Assembly (NCBI RefSeq): GCF_041296385.1
Contig: NC_091023.1
Coordinates: forward strand, 10,912,924 to 10,976,923
Reading direction: 5' to 3'
From: Aphelocoma coerulescens
Lineage: Eukaryota > Chordata > Aves > Passeriformes > Corvidae
DNA: 64,000 nucleotides
Part shown: positions 36,998 through 48,941 of the stretch, in pieces
Layout: each line of letters begins with the position of its first letter
How positions within the stretch are numbered: the first letter of the stretch is position 1
Notes under the pieces: generated by a model
Seen by the model: only the letters and a program-made list of their open reading frames with translations
Told to the model about the DNA's origin: nothing
Database searches by the model: none
Made by a program: the position numbers and the translations under genes

Positions 36998-39164
36998 ATG
37001 GAAGACTGTAAAACTGCGATGAGCTTATGCAAGTTTTTAGTCAACTTGAGCCCTGTGCCATAAGCTGCCTGCAGCAGAGTATGGCTGCTGGGTTTGAAGG
37101 GGACCACTCTTTTCACGAACTGTAGTCAGAAGCAGAAGTGTTGTTCTGCTTGGTGGGTGGGCTGGGGGATCTGTTTCTAGTTGACATCCCAATTCTGTTC
37201 AGTTGGGAAAGGGAAGATTCTGTAAGAGAGGAGGAAAGGTGAGTTTTATGGTAGTAGTATATCCTAAAGAGTTAATCTAGTATGTCTCTAATGAATTAAG
37301 GAGATAGGACAATTCTGAGAGGGGAAGGAAAGGCAGTAAAGGAAGGAGACTGCAAACCTCTGTCATCTGGATACTTTCTCCTGCCTCTGCTGCCTCTTGG
37401 ACTCAATCCTGATATTATCTCTGTTGCTTCACAGGATGGCACCAAGGCTGAGAGGCTCACATTGGCTGTGTGAGGTGTCTCTCTATCTGTAAGTTTGGTC
37501 ACTGGCTTTCAGCTCACAAATCACATCTGTTTCTTGACACCTGCCCAACTCAGACAAAGAGATTTCTTCAAATCAAACTGAAGGCTTGTTCTTTTTGAAG
37601 AATGTGTACTATGCTCTTTAAAGCAAGCAATAGCAAAGAAATTTTTCTGTGGCAAATACTGAAGATTTTTCTCCATTCGTGGCCAAATACAGCCTACGCA
37701 CAGAAAGGTTCCAATGGCAGTTATAAAGATTAAAGTATATTTTTGTCAGATTTCTCAGACCCAGGAGTATTCACAGGACATGTTAACTTTCTGACTTATG
37801 AATGAGCTGATCTTTATCTTTTCTCACGTACTGCATGCTCACTTTGGGAATGAGCTGCTCTCTGCAGTCTGGCCCTGAATCCCATGGTGTGTGGGTGAGG
37901 GTTTCCATAACTTGCTTCTCAGCTGAGTCTTGCCCCAGGTTCCCAAGGTGGAAGGACATTCATATGCCTCAGGTGCTTTTCATCTGAGACACAAAAATGA
38001 ATATGCAAATTTCAAATTTGGGATGTTTAGCTAGAAGGTACTAAGGGCATTACTCCAAGGGGTAGGTTAGGAAATACATTCAACCAAACGAATGTCTCAG
38101 GCACTTGGTTTAAATGTAGACTTACAGCTGCTTCCTTATTAAAAAGTAATGCCATAAGGCTATTTTTCACTATGCTGCACCTTACCTAAGCATAATGCCC
38201 ACCCTTTTTATCCCTTCACTCTTCTTACTCTTGTCACTGGAGTGCCCATTGCCACTTGCACCATGAAAGGCAGTGGCTCCTAGTAGAAGTGCAGGATCTG
38301 GAACAAACAGCTGTGCCATTAATCATCACCCTGAGACATTTTGGGAGGGGAGGTTAATTATTTTTTCTTACAGGCAGCATTTTTGTGGTGGCACACTTGG
38401 GCATAAACAAGGCCTGGAGTTCTTGTTATAACATGCTACCAACATGGTATGGAGCACATAAAAGTCCTGTAGTGGGTTTATAAAGACTGGTTGAACCTAC
38501 CTTGGGCTGCAGAGCTGTGCTTGATGCCCCTTTTGTACACAATGAAGTCTGGGCCAGTGTGTTGAAAGGAGTCATTTACCGTCTTAATCTGTTATTGGCC
38601 AGGGAAAGTTAAGTTGCATTAGCTTTCTGCAATATAAGTCACTGGCTGGTTTGTCTCTGCTTTTGGTTACAGTTTCATTGCTGAATTCACTGTAGGTGAC
38701 AGGTTACTGATGTAGCTGTGAGAGGCTGGGCAAGGAGCATTCCGTTACAGTGGGTGTCCCCTTGGAAGCATTACCAAGACTTTACAGGCATCCTTACTAG
38801 CATGTCAGTGACCTGTATTGCAGCTCTCTGATTTGCTCTGTGCAAAAACCTCTCAAGACCGTGGGAGGTTTCCAAATAAAGGTGTTTCCCATTGTCTGAG
38901 GACTGGGTTTGTTGGCTGAGCAACCTTTTACTTTCTCACTCTTACTGGCACAAGGCACACTTGGCTCTCCCAACTGAGGGGTGCAAAGCAGTGAGGTCCC
39001 GGGGAGCTGAGCCAAAAAATAGTTCAGCATGTGGAAGTACCTGCTGATCTGCTGCAAAATTCATTGTTCAAAATGAAGCTGTGAGCTTTGTGGTATCTTC
39101 CTATTTTCTTCATAGGTCTGAGAATGCCGGACAATTCAATTTCATCTCTTCTTTTTGTCTGGGT

Positions 39165-39205
39165 GGTTTTTTTTTGTTTTTTTCTTTGTTTGTTTTTTTA
39201 ATGTT
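39165..39205. repeat. T-rich / (TTTG)n low-complexity tract
   Basis: Runs of T interrupted by G and C near 39165-39205; a similar TTTG run occurs near 40195-40212. Confidence 0.7.
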
Positions 39206-42200
39206 TCAAAACTACTGAACAGCAACAACAAACGAGTTGAATAGATGGTAAAATTTCCAAGATTGAGCAGACAGATGATATCTCATGTATGGTCTCCCTC
39301 TTGGCATCAGGGTGTATTTTGGTCCTAACTGCCAAAGTTATTTCTGTTGTAATTGTATCAATAGCAAATTACTGTCTTGAGACTTCTAAAATTGAGAACT
39401 GAAATTCCAAAAAGATCTGAAGTTTACTGGAAGGTGGAGAAAATCCTTCTGTTGCATTCAATGAATGCTACAGCAGGACAGAAAGGCTGAGAGAAGAATA
39501 GGTTATACCTTAAGTAGGTCCTTTAGTTTTCCTTATATTTTTCTTCCAGATCATCAGTGGAGGACAGGAACTACTCCTTTGTCAGTGGAATTCTCTGAGG
39601 ATTTTCATTTCTAATAAAATGTTACGAGGTCACTGCTATAGGTTTGCAGCTGACTTTTGTGCAAGAGCTGACTGTAGCTGGGAGCACCAGGCTCTGGTAT
39701 CCCTCTGTCCCCTACACTGTCTGTCAGCTCTTAGAAGCCATCAGTGTTTAAAGGAAGAACAGCAGTTTTTTGTTTATCAGTGAAGTGGAGAAAGATGATT
39801 CTGGTGAGAAAAAAGTGGCTGAATTTTGCTATGGCTGCAAAGTAGTCTTTCACCACTACTTTGATGTCAAGATTGTCTGTGTGCTTCACAAGCTGGTTTT
39901 GAGCTCTTCTATTCTGCAAACTGTGATTGAGGGAAACACATCTATTGACTGTAGCTAATAAGAATATTTTGCTTAATACTTTCCTGATACGACCTACATG
40001 CTACATGTAAGAATGAGAAAATTGCTTTCAGAAAATATCAAATGCTATAAAAGTTAAGGCCTGTTTTGTCATCAGTGCCAACCGCAGACCAACCCCTTGA
40101 TGAGTTCCTTGTGATGAATGAGCCAGCCAAGGTCCATGAAACCACTCTTGCAATTTTTTTTTTTAATTATGGGGGAGGGGGCTTGGTTCTCATTGTGTTT
40201 GTTTGTTTGTTGTTTTCTGTGGTTCTTTTTAGAAATGAAAAAACCTCATCTTTTTTACTCAGTGCAGTCATTGTTACACATGGTAACAGTGAGCAAAAAA
40301 TGAGCAAAAAAGAATTGCTTTTAGGAGATGAGGAAGAATATAAGCTTCTATTAAGCTTCACCTTTAGAATTTCTAACTACAGTTAGAAATAGATGTATGT
40401 AGGATGCTTATCCCAGCAACCAAAAAAACCTCCCCTATCTCCAAGTTTGATGATTGGGCCTGGTGACTTTAACACCTTATTTGTAGTTTTTGTAACAATG
40501 CCATACGATCCAATTCAATGCACACTCTTTGCCTGTGCTTTAGTCTTTCTTGGATTGCACACTTTTAAAATCTCCAGTTAATTAACAAAAGGGAAGTGAT
40601 ATATAGGTCAAAGAAATCTCACTTGAATTGGTTAATACTTGTAATGACTAATGCTCACTTACTGTGGATTGCCAAAGAGAAACAAGAGGAAAAACCTGAA
40701 GGGATTTCTAAGGAACTTTCCATATTGAAAGATCACTTTCCAGGGTGTGTTCCCCTGTAGACTTATTCCACAAAACTCCCACTGGTGGCAGATATTGTCC
40801 TGTCATCACCGATGGAGGTATCATTTCAGAGATGCAAATTTACATTTGCACAATCTGTGTGTGCAGGAAGTTTCAGTCCAGCACCTCCTCTACCATTTTT
40901 TTACCCTCAAGGTGCATCTCATTACAGACACCATGGGAGACTCTGAATCATTGCAACATCCCAAGTAGTGTAAAGTCCTGCTGGAAGAGCATTTGTCACA
41001 TTTTGACAAGTGCTTATATCAAATGGGCTGCTTCATTTAATGCTAAACCCCTAATGACAGATAGAACAGGCTTATAATAAGCCATTATGCTGCTAGTGTT
41101 TGCTTAAAAGTAAGAATTCTTCCACTTAAAGTGTCTGGAGTTCTTCTAATACCTTGATTTCTTGCCAGCTCAGAAGACTTTTGATGATAGAGTCACCAAA
41201 GTCCTTAGGGCTTTTTTTGTTTGGTCGGTTGTTTTTTTATTTCATCAACAGTGTGTTAGGTTTTATCCATTTCATGAAGAAACAATTTTTTAATGTGGTC
41301 CAAGTTTTTCTCCAAGTGCCTTCACCTTCCTGTCCTTTCAAAGGCAGAGCAGTAACAGTGTATGTGTTGTACCCTGGAGCTCTGGCCCTGGTTCCCATGT
41401 CCCTCGATGTCCTAGGTTAGGTACAAACATGCATAAAAGAGGACCAGTCTTTGATCTGAGGAAGGCTGAGCCTACTTACTCGAGGAGATGTTCTTGTGAA
41501 ACACAGGTCACTTTGGAATGGCAGATTTCTGTCAAGCCCAGATTGTTTGACTTAGAACGTCTTTTGTGTCTTAAAACAGTTTATTTGTCTCTGGTTCTTG
41601 CCTTGTTGTTTACAGGAGCACCTGATGGTTGTGAGCAGGCTTGAGTGGTTGGACACAGCATCCTCTGCGAAGCCCCAGCCAAGGGCCCAACCAACAAGGC
41701 ACTTTTGGGGCTGGCTGGAGTTGTCTGGGCTAGCAATAAGAAAGAAAGACTTTGAAAATGGGGACAAGCAAGAGAATGCTTGAAGCAGCCAAGGGAACCC
41801 TGGAGAAAGAGAGGAAAAATTACCCTGGCAGAGGTTTCCTTAACAGGAGCTAGGGCAAGGCTGCCCCTTTTAGGGCCTCCAAATGCCTCACAGAAATCAA
41901 GAGGTGAAGACCAAGGTCCAGGTAAGGAGGGTAAGAAAGTCAGTGATCTCGGTTGTGTTATGCAAAAGAACCTGTAAGAGTCAGGATGGAAGGGATGTGG
42001 TGGTGTGGTTTCCTTGGGAAAAGAGCAGGCCTCTTGGAAAGAGGGAAGTCCAAGCTAGCTGGTTTGGGCAACCATGGTTTAAAGCTCCTGATAGGAAAGT
42101 CCCTATAATGTAACAATGGAGTGCTGAAAAGCTGCAGTGATTGCAGCACTTGCCTTGAGAGGGCCTGTGTCCACAGCTGCTTTGCCAGGCTGCATGACAC

Positions 42201-43038
42201 AGCCACTCCACAGGGTTAACTAACAGCTATTTAAAATTATCTTGATTGGTTTTTGTGTGGCAATCCAAAATAAGCAGGTATTACTGGGTATTTTTAAGCC
42301 GGTCTTCCAGTAACACATGACAAAACCCTGGCTGTGTTAATAATGTACTAAGTGGTCCAAGTAATCACATGTTCTATATGTCAAGAATGACTTAGTAAAA
42401 CCTTCATGAGTTGTCTTGGTCAACTTAAAACTTTACCACTTCATCTTATTTAGTTCTTCTTTTGTCTCTTTTCTTTATAAGGTTTGTTTTATTTGTTTTA
42501 GGTCTTCCTGAGGAGGCAAAGAGAACACAAGAAAAAAAGCAGCTTCACATTTTTTAAATTATTCTCTTCTAATTTGATAAAAAACCATGTTTCAATTGAA
42601 TTAATGAATAGTTTCAGCCCACCTAAAACTGCATTTTAATGAAAATTTTAAGTAGCAGATTTTTTTCCCCCTACCTCTATTCTTGTCTATTGCTTTTCAA
42701 AATTCAGAAAATGTCATATATATCTCCTTCATAATTGCCAAGGCACAGTATCTTTTTCTTCTCTTTTTGAATTGAATATTTTTAAAGTGCAAGCCCTCAT
42801 TTTTTAGTTTTGGAAGGCATTTTCATGTTCAGGCTGTGGATTTTGGTTCCAGCAATTTTCCTTTTCCAAATCTTCTTTGGGATCTATGCATCTTGGGGAA
42901 ACTCTCAGCCAAACCAGAGTAGTTGAGAAGCACTGACTTGTGTGGAAGTGGTGAGGCTCAGGCTAAATTTCAGTGTGGCTGTATGATCACTCTAGTGCTG
43001 AAAAGTTGCTGACAGCTTTTCTTGGTGAAGATTTGGGG

Positions 43039-43082
43039 ATGTTAAACACATCTGTTTCTATCATGTGTTTAACATGATAGAA
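43039..43082. repeat. Two overlapping inverted repeats
   Basis: ATGTTAAACACAT (43039-43051) is the exact reverse complement of ATGTGTTTAACAT (43063-43075). TTCTATCATGT (43056-43066) is the exact reverse complement of ACATGATAGAA (43072-43082). The two stems share bases and are mutually exclusive. Confidence 0.9.
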
Positions 43083-43461
43083 TCCTTGAATTGCACTCAT
43101 TAATTACATTAACTACTTAATTAATCACATTCCTACTTTTTGTAATCAGGTTTCTTTTTGTCTGCAATTGATGCTTGGTGGTCTCAGTCCTTTGCAGGAG
43201 ATAGTGTATCCTCTCAAGTGATTCCTTCCTTTCTTCTCTTCCTCACCTTTGTAAGTTATTCAGAAAAATCTGCACTTCTGGACTACTTTAAGGATCAGAA
43301 ATGTATTAGTCAAAATGTTTCTGCTGTTGTGTTTACTTTGCCTGAAGGCAAATACAAATTTAAATTGGAAGAGAAATAGGGCTGTAACAAGGCAAATATA
43401 ATATAACTTAGAGCCCAGCTTGGCAGGCAGCTTTTAACTGTTTCCTCTTTTGACTATATGG

Positions 43462-44362
43462 TGTCTTGACCCTGGCTGGATGCCAGGTGCCCACCCAAGC
43501 TGCTCTATCACTCCACTCCTCAGCTGGGCAGAGGAGAGGTAAATAAGGAAAGGCTCTGAGATCAAAATAAGGGCATGGAGAGATTACTCACCAATTGCCA
43601 ACACAGGCAAAACAGATTCAACTTGAGGAAATTAATTTATTAGCAATCAAATCAGGGTAGGACAATGACAGGTAAGATCAAACCTTAAAACATCTTCCCC
43701 CCACAACTCCCTTCTCCCTGGGCTTAACTGTACTCTCAATCTTCTCTACCCCCTTCCCCCAGCTGTTCAGGGGTATGAAAATGGGGGGTTTGGTCAGTTC
43801 ATCACGTTACCTCTGCTGCTCCTTCCTCCTCAGGGGGAGGAATCCTCACACTATCTCCCTGCTCCCACATGGGCTCCTCTCTCCATGGGGCCACAGGTCC
43901 TGCCGGGATCCTGCTGCAGTGTGAGCTTCCCAAGAGGTCACAGCCTCCCTTGGGCATCCACCTGCTCTGATGTGGAGTCCTCCAAGGGCTGCAGGTGGAT
44001 CTCTGCTCCCTCATGGGCTGCAGGGGCACAGCTGCCTCACCATGGGCTACAGGGGAATCTCTGCTCTGGCACCAGGAGCAGCTCCTGCCCCTCCTCCTGC
44101 ACTGGCCTTGGGGTGTGCAGAGTGGTTTCATATATCCATCCTCCATATATTCACTCTTCTCTCTGGCTGCAGTTGCACAGGGCTTTTTTCCCCTTCATAA
44201 AGACATTATCCCAGAGATGCTACCATTGTTGGTGATGGGCTCAGCCTTGTCCACTGAGTCCTTCCTTGGAGCCAGCTAGCATTGGCTCTGCCAGACATGG
44301 GAGAAGATTCTAGCAGAGAATCCACCCCTGGTGCCTACCCACTACCAAAACCCTGCCACACA
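43462..44362 (-). mobile_element. Solo ERV LTR (about 900 bp)
   Basis: Begins TGTCTTGACCCTGGCTGG and ends CCCTGCCACACA, giving TG...CA ends. The interior has repeated 'CATGGGCTGCAGG'-type units and a T-rich stretch near 44186. Read on the - strand it starts with TGTGTGGCAGGGTTTTGGTA, matching the LTR at the window's left edge. I saw no target-site duplication and no retroviral genes alongside, so it is called a solo LTR of an avian ERV family, probably ERVL-like. Open frames inside it are not genes. Confidence 0.72.
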
Positions 44363-47300
44363 AATCTAATGAAGACTATTTTTTCATCCTTCTTTCCAAT
44401 TATAGGCCTTGCCATCACCTTTGAGAGGTCTAATTCTGTGAAAAGGCGGTTGGCTACCCCAAGGGACTGCAGACAGAGTAGAGTCTTTGCAGAGAGAAGA
44501 TAAACTGGATATTTAGAAGAAGAACACTGGATATTTAGCTTCTATATGTAGGTAGCAGAAAGCAATCAGCAGTGCCAGGATGGCTGCCAGGATGTTCATG
44601 GCAGGTGTACCAGGTCTCCTCATAACCTGCACTTTCGATAGATGGGAAGTTAATTTCCCCCAACAGGCACATGTCTTGTCCATAATTGCATCAAAGCAAT
44701 GTCATTCAATAGTATTTCTAGATCTGTAACTTATGAAGTGCAACCTATAATTAGTGCAAATTGGCTTCTTCCTCAGATAACAATTTTTGTCAGTCATGCA
44801 AGTACTAAATTGCATGAAATCACTGGATTGCATCACAGCCTCTGAAGCTCCAGCGATATTGAGCAAGTTACTTCTGGAACTTTTGTGCTTGGGATTTATT
44901 ACGCATTTACTCATCAGAGATTATGCAATGATTAAATCTCCATATTTGGCCATGTTCCTTTCAGCTACTGCCTTCTCATGCCCTTTGCTTTGTCAAAGGA
45001 GTCCTAAACCATTGGAAATTACAGAAGGGAATTTCCCATTTGGTTCTGTGTTTCCTGGTTGATCAGCTATATTGCTGTAAGGCTTTATTTTCATCATTTC
45101 AGAAAAGGTACTAATATGCAATAAAACAACATCTCTTTGTGAGGAGGAAAAACATGGAAACTATTGTTAACTGCCAGTTGATTAACAACTGTCATGTTTC
45201 TCATCTTATTGTAGGGCACAGGAAAAGATATTGACAGTGTCTGACATTCAAGTTGATAAGAGATGGTTTGGGCTTTTTTATTTTAATCTTTCACGTTTAA
45301 TATTAGACCTAAACCCATAAAGTGACAATAATCAAATGGTTAATGATTATAAAATTCCTCCTCTTCAAAAGTCCATGAAGTGTTTTAACTCTTGTGTGGA
45401 AACCAGGTGGACTGCTCCTGTGCTTCTCTGTGATGGGGAGAGTGATGTGGTAAGCTCTTTCCCCCCAAAGAATCCCTTTTTTCCCCCCTGTATGGGGATG
45501 TTTATCAACGTTGAACTATTAAGTTCTCTTCAGCTCTTCAGACTTCCAGCAGGTATGTCTGTGAGTAAGAGTCCTTTGGGATATAAGAGAGGAAGCATAT
45601 TATCAGGATGCAGCAGCTTGGTGACCAGGGAAATTTGCCTCTGGCTGTAGCTTTGCAGATGGTGTCTCAGAGCAGTTTGACTCTGCAGCTCTCCTCTTTA
45701 ACATCCCCAAACTGCTCAGAACTGTCAGTTTCCCAGTATTACTTGGGAAGAGGCCCAGTTTTTCCTGATGCATTTCCTCTCCTTCCACAGGTCTGACTGA
45801 ATGGCTCTGCAGCACTGGCACTTAGGCTGTCTTTGCCTCATCTTTTGTTACACACACAGGAAGGGTTTGAGCCTGTTCTCTGGAACAATGGGAGAAGAAG
45901 CTTAGGAGAGGATGAACACTTTGTCAGTCTGTGTTTTGCTGCTCTGCCTTACTGTGAATGCAGTTGTTGTGAGGGGATCTGAGGAGGGACAACAGAAGGG
46001 AGGGAAGCTGAGAAGCTGACAGCAAAGTCAAGTCAGGAAGACAAATAAGTCAGGAAACTAAAATAAGAAACAAACAGCTAAATGGGAAAACCTCACAAAA
46101 AATAATGTGGGCTTGATTGTGGCTTGGGAAGGACCCCAAGTTTAAGATAATGCTCAGGGAAGGGCCACATCCAGCTTGAGTATCTGCAAGGGTATTCAAA
46201 CTATGCTTTCACATCCTGACCTGGGCAACCTGTCCCAGTGCCTCACTCCCTTGCTATGGAAAGCAGATTTCCCCATGTCTGATGGGAATTTTCCTTTTCA
46301 CAATTTGTGGCTGGTACCTCTCATGCTTTGGCTGTACCCTCTAAGGAGACTCTGGGCACAGCCCCCCCCATGCAGGCACCAGGGTAGGGAAATGATGGCC
46401 TCCCTTGGCCTGGTGGCCCCCTCCATGTCCAGCCTTTGAACTGCAGCAGTGTTAAGACACTAAACACATTTATATGGCACCTGCAACTGACCCAGGAACA
46501 GGCTCAGAAGTGCCACTGGCCACCCGGGGCCTGGCAGCCCCATCTCTTGCCTGTGTGGCAGTCCCCAGCCAGCCCATACGGCTCCACTTGGTCACACAGG
46601 TGCCAAAGGAAACCAGGTTAAAAGTTTGGTTGGGTCACGGTGAACAACAGTCACTATCCCCTCATGCCCAGGGAATAATGAATAACACTTCCCTGGAACA
46701 CATAAGCACCTCCCTGTTTTTATATATTTTTTTGCTTTCTGATTGCATTATGGGTTTGTGAAGATAAAAGACTGATAAGATACAGTTATGTGTCATATCA
46801 GAACCAGCAGAGCTTTCTTGAGCTGTTTGCATTAAACATTTTTGGATTGTTTTAACTACTTTGTGCAAATAAACTGAAGGTGCTTTGTAGACACCAAGTA
46901 CAAACAAAATGACAGTGTTCCTAAAGTTTGGGCCATCCTTGTGGCTGTTGTAAATCTAAATCTTAACCTAATTTCCTAAATCAAACAAAACATGAGATAA
47001 AAGGAGCACCATGAGCATGAGTCCAGCCGTGATGAGGCACGTTGCCAGCCATGGTCAGTTGTGGGAACCACTGGTGTGATGAAAACTGCCTGAGGGCAGG
47101 AGTACGGGGTGAGCACTGCCTGAGTAGTGTCATCACTCTGGTATCCAAACTGCTAGTGTTTAGGTAGAAGTGTCAAAGCTCAGATGAGAAGATTCTGTCC
47201 AAGAAGCGCTGAATGGAGAAGAAATAGACATGTAGAGTCACAAGGAAGACTTGAGGTGCAAGGCCACCTCCATGTGGATAACAGTATGGACTAGGAAATG

Positions 47301-48720
47301 GCATAAGAAATGCCAAAGTTGGGTACAGGTGTAATAGATTTGGGATCCATTAAATCTGTACATAAAGGAAAAAACTGCCATTCTAGTCAGCTAGTTTGAG
47401 GCATTGCCTAATGCTGACAGATAGTCTTTTAAGCAGTGCAGAGATAGCTGCATACTGAGAGCATTGATCTTTTTATATTTTTGTGGCATTTCGCTGTGAT
47501 CCATAAAGCAGTTACAAAAAACCGCATACATCAGGGCATGGGTTCTTTGTTGCCTCCTCCCCATCCTTTGGCCAGTTGCTGTGACTCTGCAGAGAAGCAT
47601 GTCCAGTTTTTTTGATGCCATGCACACTGCAAGGTTGCTCATGTATACCTCAACCATATGAAATTCCCTAAATTCTCGCCATTACATAGAGAAATTAATT
47701 TCTCTGAATAACAATCTGTTCTAGAGTTCGAGCTGTTTACATTTCTACAAAGAAATAATAAGAACTCACCCTTTGATAGAGGTACTGAAACTCTGTGAAG
47801 GATAGAAGGCATGTAATTACAAACTGACTACAACTGTCCATGAGCTCTACCTTAAGAGAAGCCACTTAAAGCTCAGGTTACTCTATAAGCACCTGGAGCT
47901 GGCAGCAGCTCCTGTGTACACTGGCTGGCCAGGACATGGCCTACAGCCATAACAGTAGTTTCACACAAATCCTTGAACAGTATGGGAAAGTACCATCCTT
48001 CAGTAGCAGCTCAAACAATGTACTTGGAGTGGTGACAGAGCCTCTCCCTGGTGGTTTCTCTAGAGCTGTGCAAGGCAATTTCAAGATTGTGTGTATTTTT
48101 GTTGAATGTTCAGGAGTCACAATACTCTAGTATGGTTCGGGAAGCAACAAACTACAGCTATTGTTCATTAAGCAGCATTAATGCATCCTAGACAGCGCAG
48201 ATTCAGAGGAGAATATAGGCCCCATTTCAAGTCTCTTTTAAGTTCATTCTGTTTCAGATGAAATTGTTCAGATGTTTTACAAACTGGCAGGAATTCATGG
48301 CAGGGAATGGTTAAGGAAATGGATAAGGAAACTGAATAAACCCATTTGCAGTAATCTGGAAAGCCTGATGTTACTGCGTTGGCCAACCAGTAAATATTAA
48401 TGTAGTACTTTGGTGTCAGTGCAGCTTGTGACCCAGCTCCTGTGAGCTTAGCATACTGAAACAAATCTGGCTGGCTCAGCCCACCTCCCTCTATCCCCAG
48501 GCTGAGTTTATTAAACCAGGGCACAGCACACACACTTTCTGTAGGTAACATTTAAAGTTACCTCCATTTGACTTTCCTCATTTCACAACCCACACTCCTA
48601 CCCCTAAAATTACACATGCTTCACCCACAGAACCATTACCTCACAGCCTTTTGCTTCCTTTTCTTTTAGACTGAATCTTTAAGCTACTTAAAAAAAAAAA
48701 AAAAAAACAAAACATTCCCC
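44363..48720. other. Intergenic region, LTR to CCL20
   Basis: No gene recognised. Contains a diverged CR1-like piece and an A-rich run just before the CCL20 promoter (about 48690-48707). Confidence 0.5.
46150..46345 (-). mobile_element. Diverged CR1-like fragment
   Basis: CTGGGCAACCTGTCCCAGTG and 'CCTCACTCCCTTGCTATGG' resemble the reverse complement of the CR1 3'UTR region. Heavily diverged, moderate confidence. Confidence 0.45.
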
Positions 48721-48746
48721 AGCACACTGTTATCTCTGGTTGTAGC

Positions 48747-48890
48747 ACCCGGAAGGAGTGCTGGGGCCAAATTGGGCACGATGGAATTTGCTGTGGGGAA
48801 ACCCGCTGATGACAGTGGAACCCGCCCGTGTGAATTCCCGTGGCTCCTGCCACCCCTTTATAAGCAGGTGGAGGTGCGGCAGGGCTGGCA
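48747..48890 (+). promoter_or_regulatory. CCL20: CCL20 promoter: ETS-like, kappaB-like and TATA elements
   Basis: CCCGGAAGG (ETS-like) at 48748-48756, GGGGAAACCC (kappaB-like) at 48795-48804 and TTTATAAG (TATA box) around 48857-48864. A start site about 30 bp after the TATA box (near 48890) would put the kappaB-like site at about -90. As I recall, the human CCL20 promoter has ETS and NF-kappaB sites in that order and at similar distances. Binding is inferred. Confidence 0.65.
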
Positions 48891-48941
48891 GGACAAGCAG
48901 CCAGGCACTCGCTGAAGCACAGCTGCGTGTGTGGAGAGGGA

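Larger units (their letters stand above)
32608..43461. other. Intergenic region, SLC19A3 to LTR
   Basis: No protein gene recognised. It should include the SLC19A3 promoter. The stretch 33.8-35.0 kb is more GC-rich with scattered CpGs and may be regulatory. CR1 pieces, a CTCF-like site and inverted repeats are listed separately. Confidence 0.5.
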
